A DNA stretch of 36,050 bases from assembly GCA_036383955.1 (NCBI GenBank), contig DASVNH010000123.1, positions 1 to 36,050 of the forward strand, in the 5' to 3' direction. The stretch comes from JACQFK01 sp036383955 (GTDB lineage: Bacteria > Planctomycetota > MHYJ01 > JACPRB01). A model generated the notes under the pieces. That model worked only from the letters and a program-made list of their open reading frames with translations, did not search any database and was not told where the DNA came from. Made by a program: the position numbers and the translations under genes. Positions 8,620 through 15,479 of the stretch are shown in pieces; position 1 is the first letter of the stretch; every line of letters starts with the position of its first letter.

Positions 8620-9264
8620 ATGTCGATCCTGGGAAAGATCTTCAAGGTCGCCAAGAAGGGGCTCTCGGACCTCGGGCTCGAGGAGGTGCGGGTCGAGGAG
8701 AAGCGCCTCGAGATCCGCGAGAACCAGCACCTCCATCAGATCGAGAAGTACGACAAGCTCCGCGAGGAGGTCTTCCACCAGGGCGCGAAGACCAAGACTC
8801 CCGCCCGGCGTCGCATATACGCCCGCCGCTTCGGCGAGTACTCCCAGCGGATCGGCATGATCGAGCGCGAGCTCACCCGCGTGGTCAAGGAGCTCATGAC
8901 CCTCACCCGGCTCCGCGGCATCCTCGAGCGCGCCCGGCAGATCCCCACCCAGAACGTCCTCCAGAACCTGTCGGAGGAGGACGTCATCAAGCTCACCACC
9001 CTCCTCGAGGACGACAAGGTCGGCGAGGAGGTGTACATGCAGAAGCTCGACTCCCTCCTGGGCGCCGTGAACGACCCGGCGCTCGAGACGTCGGACATCG
9101 GCAACGAAGGCCTCGAGGTGCTCAAGACCTGGGAGCAGATGGACGAGGGCGAGCTGGAGTTCGACGCCGGCCTGAAGGAGGCCGTCCAGCGCGAGAAGTC
9201 GGGCGGCGCCAAGGAAGCGAAGGAAAAGGACGCCGAAAAGGCGGACGAGGCGGAACCCGCCTGA
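8620..9264 (+). CDS. Alpha-helical protein with amphipathic N-terminus, ESCRT-III/PspA-like (2 of 4)
   Basis: A 214-residue helical protein. The N-terminus MSILGKIFKVAKKGLSDLGL forms an amphipathic basic helix much like the membrane-inserting helix 0 of PspA/Vipp1 and some ESCRT-III proteins. Helix 1, about residues 21-54, is charged (EEKRLEIRENQHLHQIEKYD). A short loop with TPARRR leads to a long second helix, about 63-105 (YARRFGEYSQRIGMIEREL). Later acidic helices include EEDVIKLTTLLEDDKVGEEV and LKTWEQMDEGELEF, and the tail is Lys/Glu/Ala-rich. It is a clear paralogue of the next gene (9352) along most of its length. It begins 6 bases after the preceding stop. Subunits of this type polymerise on membranes, but here that is inferred. 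Confidence 0.78.
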   Translation: MSILGKIFKVAKKGLSDLGLEEVRVEEKRLEIRENQHLHQIEKYDKLREEVFHQGAKTKTPARRRIYARRFGEYSQRIGMIERELTRVVKELMTLTRLRGILERARQIPTQNVLQNLSEEDVIKLTTLLEDDKVGEEVYMQKLDSLLGAVNDPALETSDIGNEGLEVLKTWEQMDEGELEFDAGLKEAVQREKSGGAKEAKEKDAEKADEAEPA

Positions 9265-9265
9265 T

Positions 9266-9334
9266 CAGGACCAGGAACCAGGACCAGGACCAGGGGTGAA
9301 TTCCCCCCCGCCCCCCCCAGGGGGGGACGGGACG
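9266..9334. repeat. CCAGGA word array with C/G core
   Basis: Left arm 9266-9294 repeats GACCAGG/AACCAGG every 6-7 bases. It is followed by GTGAATTCCCC (from 9297) and C-run/G-run sequence to about 9328. No clear inverted right arm. It lies inside the operon, between the two paralogues. Confidence 0.7.
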
Positions 9335-9351
9335 ACGAGGACGAACGGACG

Positions 9352-9963
9352 ATGGGCTTTCTAGACCTGCTGGGGTTGAAGAAGAAGGATCTCTCGCTCG
9401 ACCAGGTGAAGCGCGAGGAGATCCGGCTGGGCATCAAGGAGAACCAGACGCTCGGCAAGCTCGAGAAGCTCGAGAAGGAGCGCGAGGAGATCTTCGCCCG
9501 CGGGATGAAGATGAAGTCGCCGGCCCACCGCCGGCAGCTCGCGCGCCTCTACGAGATGAAGGCGGGCGGGGTGAAGACCCTCGAGCGCGAGCTGGCCCTG
9601 CTGTCGAAGGAGCTCACGACGATCTCGGCCCTCAAGTTCGCCCTCGAGCGCCAGCAGAGCTCGCGCGAAGGGGTGTCGAAGGTCCTCCGCCGCGTCGACG
9701 AGGCCCAGCTCATGACCTACCTGGAGGACGACAAGATCTCCCAGGAGATGTACCTGGAGAAGCTCAACAACGTGCTCTCGTCGGTGACCGACAACGCCAC
9801 CCAGATCACCGAGAACCTCGGCAAGGAGGGCTCGGAGGTCATGGACGTCTGGCAGAAGATGGACGAAGGCGAGATCGAGAACTTCGAGGACGGCCTCAAG
9901 CTCGCCGACAAGGCGGTCCGCGCCCGCGAGAAGCAGCGGGACGCCGAAGCGGAAACCGAGTGA
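9352..9963 (+). CDS. Alpha-helical protein, ESCRT-III/PspA-like, paralogue of the 8620 gene (3 of 4)
   Basis: A 203-residue helical protein aligning with the 8620 product from its first helix onward. REEIRLGIKENQTLGKLEKL matches VEEKRLEIRENQHLHQIEKY; KSPAHRRQLARLYE matches KTPARRRIYARRFGE; LERELALLSKELTTISALKF matches IERELTRVVKELMTLTRLRG; EVMDVWQKMDEGEIE matches EVLKTWEQMDEGELE. This indicates an old tandem duplication. The N-terminus (MGFLDLLGLKKKDLSLDQ) is short and hydrophobic then basic, as in Snf7-type proteins. The tail is acidic but lacks the long Lys/Glu-rich extension of its partner. Paralogous subunits forming mixed polymers are known in ESCRT-III; that this pair does so is inference. 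The start ATG 9352 follows a word-repeat element and a GACGAGGA-like purine stretch. Confidence 0.78.
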   Translation: MGFLDLLGLKKKDLSLDQVKREEIRLGIKENQTLGKLEKLEKEREEIFARGMKMKSPAHRRQLARLYEMKAGGVKTLERELALLSKELTTISALKFALERQQSSREGVSKVLRRVDEAQLMTYLEDDKISQEMYLEKLNNVLSSVTDNATQITENLGKEGSEVMDVWQKMDEGEIENFEDGLKLADKAVRAREKQRDAEAETE

Positions 9964-9969
9964 TGGAGA

Positions 9970-10035
9970 GAATCACGAATCAGGAACCACGAATCACGGG
10001 GCCCTCCGTGATTCGTGATTCTTGATTCTTGATTC
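9970..10035. repeat. GAATCAC word-repeat hairpin
   Basis: Arms 9970-9999 and 10006-10035 are inverted copies (27 of 30 positions pair) around a 6-base loop GGCCCT. The right arm ends 4 bases before ATG 10040, leaving no room for a separate Shine-Dalgarno site. An RNA copy could fold into a long stem next to the start codon. Confidence 0.85.
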
Positions 10036-10039
10036 ACGC

Positions 10040-11245
10040 ATGGATCTAGACGTCCACACATCCCTGAAGGCGGTCCTGGCCAAGGCCCAGACCTTCGAGG
10101 CCTCGAAGGACTGGCCCAAGGCGGCGTCCGCCTACGAAAAGGCCGCCAACCTCATGTCCATGTGGGCCGAGCAGGCCCACGGCCGCGACGCCGAGGAGCG
10201 CCGCAAGAAGAAGGCGCTCGAATACCGCGCCTACGCCGCGCGGCTGCGCAACGGCGAGACGTCCGAAGCCCCCGCGCCCGCCGCCGAGGCGCCGTCGAAA
10301 AACGGCGGTCCGCCCGGGCCCGCGAACGAGCTCAAGTCCATCGTCTCCAACCTCAGCCACGTCTCGCAGATCACCTGGGCCGACATCGGCGGCCTCGAAG
10401 AGACCAAGAACGAGATCAAATTCGCCCTCGGGATGACGCTGGCGCAGCAGCCCGCCGGCGTGCGCATCGCCGCCTGGACCCGCATCCTCTTCTACGGCCC
10501 CCCCGGGACCGGCAAGACGCTGCTGGCGGCCGCGACCTCCAACGCCGTGCGGTCGACGGAGGACGTCCCGAGCGTCTTCTACAACGTCAAGGTCTCGAGC
10601 ATCCTCTCGAAGTACTTCGGCGAAAGCTCGAAGATCCTCTCCGAGCTCTACGGCACCGCCCGCGACACCTCGCCCTCCGTCGTCTTCCTCGACGAGTTCG
10701 AATCCCTCGCCGGCAAGCGCGACAGCGGCGACTCCGGCGCGGAGCGGCGCATCCTGTCGACCCTGCTCAGCGAGCTCGACGGCATGGAAGGCAAGGGCCG
10801 CAGCGACATCTACGTCATGACCATCGCGGCCACCAACCGCCCCTGGGATCTCGACGCCGCCGTGCTCTCCCGCTTCGAAAAGAAGATCCTGATCCCGCTG
10901 CCGGACGTCGTCACCCGCGAGAAGATCCTCCGCATCCATCTGGAGAAGAAGGGCTACCCGATCGACGTCCCCTACCCCGAGCTGGCCGGGGCGACCGACG
11001 GCTACAGCGGCCGCGAGATCGAGCGCTTCTGCAAGGAAGTGACGACCGGGATGATCGAGGAGATGAACCGCGACATCCCCGCGCTCGTCGACCGCGGCCT
11101 GGACGCGGTGAAGAAGCACAAGATCAAGGTCCGGCCGCTCACGAAGGGGGACGTCGACGCCGCCCTCCGGCAGATCCATCCCCAGACCACGGCCGAGGAG
11201 ATGAAGAAGTATTACAGCTGGAAAGAAAGCGCGGAGGAAGCGTAG
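10040..11245 (+). CDS. Vps4/katanin-type AAA ATPase with N-terminal MIT-like domain (1 of 2)
   Basis: A 401-residue ATPase. Residues 1-72 look like an MIT three-helix bundle (FEASKDWPKAASAYEKAANL, then KKKALEYRAYAARLRNG), the module by which Vps4, katanin and spastin bind ESCRT-III tails. A Pro/Ala-rich linker follows. The AAA core, about 112-345, has WADIGGLEETK, Walker A GPPGTGKT (153-160), pore loop KYFGESSK (191-198), Walker B VVFLDEFESL (214-223) and sensor ATNRPWD. It also has SRFEKKILIPLPD, which closely follows the Vps4/katanin signature although the first arginine of the usual RRF finger is Ser. The C-terminal helix DAALRQIHPQTTAEEMKKYY matches the meiotic-clade end. The upstream M (10022) lies in the repeat, so I chose ATG 10040. 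Remodelling of the nearby helical proteins is inferred. Confidence 0.88.
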   Translation: MDLDVHTSLKAVLAKAQTFEASKDWPKAASAYEKAANLMSMWAEQAHGRDAEERRKKKALEYRAYAARLRNGETSEAPAPAAEAPSKNGGPPGPANELKSIVSNLSHVSQITWADIGGLEETKNEIKFALGMTLAQQPAGVRIAAWTRILFYGPPGTGKTLLAAATSNAVRSTEDVPSVFYNVKVSSILSKYFGESSKILSELYGTARDTSPSVVFLDEFESLAGKRDSGDSGAERRILSTLLSELDGMEGKGRSDIYVMTIAATNRPWDLDAAVLSRFEKKILIPLPDVVTREKILRIHLEKKGYPIDVPYPELAGATDGYSGREIERFCKEVTTGMIEEMNRDIPALVDRGLDAVKKHKIKVRPLTKGDVDAALRQIHPQTTAEEMKKYYSWKESAEEA

Positions 11246-11247
11246 CG

Positions 11248-11853
11248 ATGGGCATCTTCAAGTCCAAGGAGGAGAAGCGGATCGAGCGGGACATCGAGGT
11301 CCGCAAGGGCGTGAACTCGCTCAAGCGGAACATCCGCGACCTCTACAAGCACGAGCAGTCGTACGTCGAGAAGGCCAAGAAGGCCAAGAAGATCGGCGAC
11401 AAGGACCAGTACGAGTTCCTGAAGCGCCAGCTGAAGAAGACGGCCGCGCAGCGCCGCGTGCGCGAGCGGCAGATGCTGTCGATCGAAACCGCCGTCCAGA
11501 TCAAGAACCAGGCGGAGAGCGACGCCGACTTCGCCAAGTCGATGGGCTCGGTCGCCAAGGCCGTCAGCGAGGTCTACGGCTCGGTCGACTTCGCCAAGAC
11601 CCAGAAGAACTTCGAGAAGGCCATGATGCAGGCCGAGACCCTGCAGCAGCAGATGGAGATCTTCCTGGAGATGACCCAGGAGCACGTGATGTCGGGCGAG
11701 GTCGAGGGCGAGAACGAGCTCGTCAGCGACGCCGAGATCGACAAGATGCTGGGCGACGAGGTGGTCCGCGAGGAAGGCGGCGCCGTCGACAAGGACATCG
11801 AGAAGGGACTCAAAGACATCCAGGACGAGCTCGATCGAGAGCAGCAGAAGTAG
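11248..11853 (+). CDS. Snf7/ESCRT-III-like alpha-helical protein (4 of 4)
   Basis: A 201-residue protein, the best ESCRT-III match by pattern. It starts MGIFKSKEEKRIERD, like Snf7-type N-termini. Helix 1 (about 8-46) and helix 2 (about 52-100) are basic and form a hairpin around KIGDKDQYEFLKRQLKKTAA, comparable to the helix 2 start of CHMP/Snf7 proteins. It continues with LSIETAVQIKNQAESD. Helices 3-4 (DFAKSMGSVAKAVSEVYGSV, FAKTQKNFEKAMMQAETLQQ) correspond to the region around the AMK.AH pattern of Snf7. An acidic second half contains VSDAEIDKMLGDEV, resembling helix 5, and a terminal helix EKGLKDIQDELDREQQK that could act as a MIT-interacting motif. It starts 2 bases after the MIT-AAA stop, with GGAGGAA 9 bases upstream of the ATG, so the two are coupled. 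Homology needs a profile test. Confidence 0.85.
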   Translation: MGIFKSKEEKRIERDIEVRKGVNSLKRNIRDLYKHEQSYVEKAKKAKKIGDKDQYEFLKRQLKKTAAQRRVRERQMLSIETAVQIKNQAESDADFAKSMGSVAKAVSEVYGSVDFAKTQKNFEKAMMQAETLQQQMEIFLEMTQEHVMSGEVEGENELVSDAEIDKMLGDEVVREEGGAVDKDIEKGLKDIQDELDREQQK

Positions 11854-11922
11854 AGCCAAGAGCCAAGTACCAAGCGCCAAGACGGGCCCCCTTTTTGGGG
11901 GCTCGCCCCCCTGGGGGGCTCG
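11854..11922. repeat. CCAAG word array followed by G/C hairpins
   Basis: GCCAAGA/GCCAAGT/CCAAGCG words at 7-base spacing (11854-11881), then two C-run/G-run hairpins, CCCCCTTTTTGGGGG (11889-11903) and CCCCCCTGGGGGG (11906-11918). It lies between the Snf7-like gene and the membrane protein gene. No inverted word arm was found. Confidence 0.7.
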
Positions 11923-11936
11923 CGACGAGGAGAAGC

Positions 11937-12386
11937 GTGGGAGAACCGGCGGCCCAGAAGCGCGGCATCGGGCGCTGGATCTTTCTCGGCTGCGCGGGCT
12001 GCGGGGGATTGGTCCTCCTGAGCTTCGCCGGCTGCGCGGGGTTGATGTACTACCTCTACAAGGGGACGGATCCCATCGCCGCCGTGGGCGCGGAGTACCT
12101 GAAGAAGGCTCCCGAAGTCACCGAGTCGCTGGGAACGCCATTGACCATCGCGCGGAAACCGCTGGAGTGGAAGGTTCAACTGCACAAGGTTCAGCTGCAC
12201 ATGGAACAGGGGAATGCCCGGATCGGCTACTCTCTGAAAGGACCCAAGGGCGGCGCGGAGGCCGTCGTGTGGCTCGCCAAGATCGCCGGCACGTGGACCG
12301 CGATCGGGGCCAAGGTTGGGCCGTCGCTGGAGATCGGCAACGTCCCACGCGCCCGACTTCGTGACTCCTTGGATTGGGACGACTAG
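11937..12386 (+). CDS. Small single-span membrane protein, possibly Coa1-like, in the ESCRT-like locus
   Basis: A 149-residue protein with a GTG start at 11937, chosen because GAGGAG lies 4 bases upstream. An in-frame ATG at 11895 would lie inside the repeat. After a basic N-terminus (AAQKRGIGRW) comes one glycine/cysteine-rich transmembrane helix, about residues 15-38, with CAGCGG and SFAGCAGLMYYLY. Then follows a beta-rich domain with SLGTPL near residue 65 and ARIGYSLKGPKGGAEAVVWL followed by GTWTAIGAKV. That strand pattern is like the Coa1/Tim21-type fold of cytochrome oxidase assembly factors, but the resemblance is only visual. The stop codon abuts the ATG of the second MIT-AAA gene with no spacing, so it belongs to the operon. 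A membrane anchor for the complex is one possible role. Confidence 0.75.
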   Translation: MGEPAAQKRGIGRWIFLGCAGCGGLVLLSFAGCAGLMYYLYKGTDPIAAVGAEYLKKAPEVTESLGTPLTIARKPLEWKVQLHKVQLHMEQGNARIGYSLKGPKGGAEAVVWLAKIAGTWTAIGAKVGPSLEIGNVPRARLRDSLDWDD

Positions 12387-13514
12387 ATGCCGAAACCGTT
12401 TCTGATCGAGTCGTTCGAGAAGCACAAGGCCAAGGGCGTCGCCCGCTTCCGCATGGGCGAGCTCGAGGAGGCGAAGTACCACTTCCTCAAGGCCGCCGAG
12501 TATCTCCTGCAGCTGGCGAAAGAGACGACGGAGCCGGACCTGCGCAAGGCCCGCATGGAGAAAGCCCGCGAGCTCGTCGACCTCGCCAAGAACGTGAAGC
12601 AGAAGCGTGAGGAGATCCGCGCGAAGAAGAAGGACGTCGAGAAGAAGGGTGAGCCGAAGGAGAGCGACATCCCCAAGGAGTGGACCCTCGCCGAGAAGCC
12701 CAAGCTGCGCTTCGACGACATCGCGGGGCTGGAGGACGTCAAGGAGCAGATCCGCCTCAAGATGATCCTCCCCTTCACGCATCCGGAGAAGGCCAAGAAG
12801 TACCGGGTGAAGACGGGCGGCGGGATCCTGCTCTACGGCCCGCCCGGCACCGGCAAAACGATGATCGCGAAGGCCGTCGCCGGCGAGCTCGACGCCCTCT
12901 TCATGGCGATCACGCCGAGCGAGATCCTCAACAAGTGGGTCGGCGAGAGCGAGAAGAACATCCGGAAGCTCTTCGACACCGCCCGAAGCGTCGAGCGCTC
13001 GATCATCTTCATGGACGAGGTCGAGTCGCTCGTCCCGCGGCGCCGCGACACCGAAGCGGGCGGCGTGATGGCGCGGGTGGTGCCGCAGATCCTCGCGGAG
13101 CTGGACGGCTTCGACGTCCGGGAAGGCCAGACCGTGATGTTCATGGGGGCGACGAACGAGCCCTGGAACATCGACTACGCGATGCTGCGGCCGGGCCGCC
13201 TCGACGAAAAAGTCTACATCGGGCTGCCCGACCTCCCCGCGCGGCGCAAGATCCTCGAGATGAACCTCAAGGAGATCCCGCTGGCGCCGGACCTGGACCT
13301 CGACGGCCTGGCGAAGCGCATGGGCGGCTACAGCGGCGCCGACCTCGCCTACCTCTGCCGCAAGGTCGCCGAGCAGACCTTCCTCGAGTCGGTGAAGTCG
13401 TCCGAGGACCGGCCCCTCGCGGCCGCCGACTTCGAGCGCGTGCTCGCGAAGCTGCGGCCGTCGGTCTCCGAGGAAGACTGCGCGCGCTTCCTCGAGTTCC
13501 GCGACGAGGGGTAG
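12387..13514 (+). CDS. Vps4-like AAA ATPase with N-terminal MIT-like domain (2 of 2)
   Basis: A 375-residue ATPase. Residues 1-75 form an MIT-like bundle (FEKHKAKGVARFRMGELEEA, AEYLLQLAKETTEPDLRKAR, KARELVDLAKNVKQK) that follows the spacing of the Vps4 MIT domain closely. After a Lys/Glu linker the AAA core starts at about residue 108 with RFDDIAGLEDVKEQI. It has Walker A GPPGTGKT (151-158), pore loop NKWVGESEKN with the aromatic-hydrophobic-glycine triplet, Walker B IIFMDEVESL (206-215), sensor 1 GATNEPW and both arginine fingers in MLRPGRLDEK. The end, LRPSVSEEDCARFLEFRDEG, strongly resembles the Vps4 C-terminal helix. The catalytic set is complete. It starts directly at the previous stop. 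It differs from the first AAA protein in the arginine-finger region, so they are not recent copies. Confidence 0.9.
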   Translation: MPKPFLIESFEKHKAKGVARFRMGELEEAKYHFLKAAEYLLQLAKETTEPDLRKARMEKARELVDLAKNVKQKREEIRAKKKDVEKKGEPKESDIPKEWTLAEKPKLRFDDIAGLEDVKEQIRLKMILPFTHPEKAKKYRVKTGGGILLYGPPGTGKTMIAKAVAGELDALFMAITPSEILNKWVGESEKNIRKLFDTARSVERSIIFMDEVESLVPRRRDTEAGGVMARVVPQILAELDGFDVREGQTVMFMGATNEPWNIDYAMLRPGRLDEKVYIGLPDLPARRKILEMNLKEIPLAPDLDLDGLAKRMGGYSGADLAYLCRKVAEQTFLESVKSSEDRPLAAADFERVLAKLRPSVSEEDCARFLEFRDEG

Positions 13515-13520
13515 CGTGCA

Positions 13521-13629
13521 CCACCGAGACACCGAGGACACCGAGAAACCTATCTGTGAATCCCCCCGCCCCCCCGAGGGGGACAGGCCACCCTCTACGT
13601 CGTCCTCGGTGTACTCGGTGTCTCGGTGG
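13521..13629. repeat. CACCGAG word-repeat hairpin with C/G core
   Basis: Left arm 13521-13545 and right arm 13605-13629 are inverted copies (24 of 25 positions pair). The centre holds GTGAATCCCCCCG (13555 onward) and GAGGGGGAC. The right arm runs into the GTG start region of the next gene. Confidence 0.85.
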
Positions 13630-14153
13630 TGAAGCGGCTGCCCTGGATCCTCACCGGGGCGATGGCCGTCGGGGCGCTCCTCCTCTGGCTCAACCTGCGG
13701 GAGCGTGACCAGTTCGAGATGGGCTCGCTGGAGCCCGTCGACGGCGCCGCCGAGGCCGCCCAGGACCTGGAGCGGCTGCCGCCGCTGACGGTCCGTCACG
13801 GCGACCACGAGCACGCGCTGGAGGTCGTCGAGCAGCGCCGGACCCTGACGCTGCGGGATCGGGACGGCTGGTACCGGCTGTTCTGGGCGGGCGACGAGAT
13901 CTACCACTACAAGGAGCTGGTGCACCTGGCGGCGGACCTGCAGAACGCGACGGCCGTCGATCCGACCGGCACCTGGCGGATCCGCGTGAAGGCCGCGGCG
14001 GCCCCGTGCGGGACGCCGCCGCCCGTCGCCGATCTCCTCTACGCCCTTCGGGTGTCGGACGGCGCGACCGACGGGATCCCCGCGCTGTCGTACCGCTGCC
14101 TGGCGGCGCACCTTCCCACCGTCCTGGACTTCACCTGGGTACTGGCAAAATAG
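13626..14153 (+). CDS. Membrane-anchored protein of unknown function
   Basis: A 175-residue protein with one N-terminal membrane helix (LPWILTGAMAVGALLLWLNL) after KR, so it is probably anchored with the rest outside. The remainder is mixed alpha/beta, with YRLFWAGDEIYHYKELVHLA and a final FTWVLAK; two cysteines lie in the second half (CGTPPP, RCLAA). I recognise no family. The start is uncertain: two consecutive GTG codons (13626, 13629) sit in the right arm of the word repeat and no ribosome-binding site is visible. It follows the second MIT-AAA gene by 111 bases, so it could be an outlying member of that locus. Confidence 0.65.
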   Translation: MVKRLPWILTGAMAVGALLLWLNLRERDQFEMGSLEPVDGAAEAAQDLERLPPLTVRHGDHEHALEVVEQRRTLTLRDRDGWYRLFWAGDEIYHYKELVHLAADLQNATAVDPTGTWRIRVKAAAAPCGTPPPVADLLYALRVSDGATDGIPALSYRCLAAHLPTVLDFTWVLAK

Positions 14154-14165
14154 GCGCCGGTGGCG

Positions 14166-14171
14166 TCTAAT
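14166..14171 (+). promoter_or_regulatory. -10 element of a leaderless promoter for the TPR protein
   Basis: TCTAAT ends 6 bases before ATG 14178, the same spacing as at 15480, 24887 and 27508. It supports ATG 14178 over the upstream in-frame GTG 14160. Confidence 0.5.
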
Positions 14172-14177
14172 TTGGTG

Positions 14178-15422
14178 ATGCGGCTCCTCCTCGCCTTCTT
14201 CCTGCTCGCCGACATCGTGCACCTCAAGAGCGGCGGCAAGGTCGAGGGGACGGTCGTCCAGAAGGGCGACAAGATCGAGATCGAGACGGCGACGGGCAAA
14301 GTCACGGTGCCGCTGGAGGACGTCGCCCGCATCGAGAAGAAGGCCTCCCCCGTCCCGGCCAAGAACGCGCCGGCGAAGAAGAACGTCCGCCTGGGCCCGA
14401 CCTACGCGCACCCCTTCTACGCCTTCAAGCTCTGGCTGCCGCCGAAGTGGGCGCGGGGCAAGGAGCAGGGCTCCGCCACGATGAGCTTCTACGGCCCGAA
14501 GGAGCAGTTCTACCAGCCGCGCATGGACCTGCGCTACGAGACGAGCGCGAAGGAGCTGGCGGACTACGTGACGGCCTACAAGGACGCGTTCAAGAAGGCC
14601 TTCAAGGACGTCCTGTTCCTCTTCGAGGAGGCCTCGGCGGTGCGGGGGCGGACGGCCTACCAGTTCTGCGTGACGTTCGCCGACGGCGAGCCGCCGGTGC
14701 AGCAGCAGGCGCTGTTCACGTTCGTCGCGGAAGGCCAGCGCAAGTACGTGGTCTCGTTCAACTGCACGCAGGCCTGGTTCGAGAAGTACTACGGCCAGGT
14801 CGACGCTTCCATGAAGTCGATGCGCCTCTATCCCCTGCCCGCCGCGAGCGCCGAGCAGAAGCAGCGCTTCCTGACCGTCTACAACAAGGGCGAGGCCGCG
14901 TACCGGGAGTCGAAGTACGCCGAAGCCCTGGCGGCGTTCCTCGAGGCGGCCGGCCTCATCCCCGAGTTCGGCGAGCTGCAGTCGACCATCGGCAACCTCC
15001 ACCAGCGGCAGAACAAGTTCCCCGAGGCGGAGGCCGCCTACCGGCGCGCCATCGAGCTCGACCCGGAGGACGCCGGGCCGCACTACAATCTCGGCGTCTG
15101 CCTGCTGAAGCAGTCGAAGTACGACGCCGCCGTCGTCGCGCTCAAGACGTCGACCGACCTGGAGCCCGCCAGCGAGCCCGCCCTCACGAACCTGGGGGCC
15201 GCCTACATCGGCAAGGACCGCCACGAGGAGGCCCGGGCCGTCCTCGAGAAGGCGGTCGCCGTCGACCCCGAGAGCCCGGCCGCGCACTACAACCTCGGGC
15301 TGGCCTATGAGCGGCTCGACCGCAAGAAAGACGCCGAGCGCGAGTACAAGCAGGCGCTGTCCGCCGACCCCAACCACGTCGACGCCCCCAAGGCCCTCGA
15401 GCGGCTCAAGGGCAAGAAGTGA
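14178..15422 (+). CDS. Secreted TPR-repeat protein
   Basis: A protein of about 414 residues. A signal-like N-terminus (MRLLLAFFLLADIVHLKSGG) leads into a small beta domain, about residues 14-55, with KVEGTVVQKGDKIEIETATG and VPLEDVARIEK, a module common at the start of exported planctomycete proteins. A middle domain, about 65-225, has no motif I know (FYAFKLWLPPKWARGK, RKYVVSFNCTQAWFEKYYG). Residues about 235-410 are about five TPRs, for example FPEAEAAYRRAIELDPEDAG and HEEARAVLEKAVAVDPESPA followed by AAHYNLGLAYERLDRKKDAE. TPRs bind proteins, so a periplasmic scaffold is plausible. I placed the start at ATG 14178 because it begins the signal peptide and lies 6 bases after TCTAAT; a GTG at 14160 is in frame but would spoil the signal sequence. 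Confidence 0.8.
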   Translation: MRLLLAFFLLADIVHLKSGGKVEGTVVQKGDKIEIETATGKVTVPLEDVARIEKKASPVPAKNAPAKKNVRLGPTYAHPFYAFKLWLPPKWARGKEQGSATMSFYGPKEQFYQPRMDLRYETSAKELADYVTAYKDAFKKAFKDVLFLFEEASAVRGRTAYQFCVTFADGEPPVQQQALFTFVAEGQRKYVVSFNCTQAWFEKYYGQVDASMKSMRLYPLPAASAEQKQRFLTVYNKGEAAYRESKYAEALAAFLEAAGLIPEFGELQSTIGNLHQRQNKFPEAEAAYRRAIELDPEDAGPHYNLGVCLLKQSKYDAAVVALKTSTDLEPASEPALTNLGAAYIGKDRHEEARAVLEKAVAVDPESPAAHYNLGLAYERLDRKKDAEREYKQALSADPNHVDAPKALERLKGKK

Positions 15423-15438
15423 TAACGTTCTAGCCAGG

Positions 15439-15464
15439 CTAAAACGATAACACTTCCGTTTTAG
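15439..15464. promoter_or_regulatory. Inverted repeat (CTAAAACG/CGTTTTAG) upstream of a -10 box
   Basis: Perfect 8-base arms at 15439-15446 and 15457-15464 around a 10-base loop, immediately before TATAAT at 15468. A TAGCC/GGCTA pair overlaps it at 15431-15441. It could be an operator covering the -35 region or a weak terminator for the TPR gene; no T-run follows. Confidence 0.5.
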
Positions 15465-15467
15465 TTG

Positions 15468-15473
15468 TATAAT
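15468..15473 (+). promoter_or_regulatory. -10 element of a leaderless promoter for the 15480 gene
   Basis: A perfect TATAAT followed by 6 bases and then ATG 15480. No Shine-Dalgarno sequence is possible in that space. Confidence 0.7.
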
Positions 15474-15479
15474 ACAGTC

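Noticed and set aside
7939..11853. Calling the helical proteins PspA or Vipp1 outright
   Set aside because: They are shorter, diverse and lack recognisable PspA signature blocks; ESCRT-III superfamily membership is a hypothesis, so no gene symbol was given.
11895..11936. Upstream ATG start (11895) for the small membrane protein
   Set aside because: Those codons come from the G/C hairpin; GTG 11937 has a GAGGAG site at proper distance.
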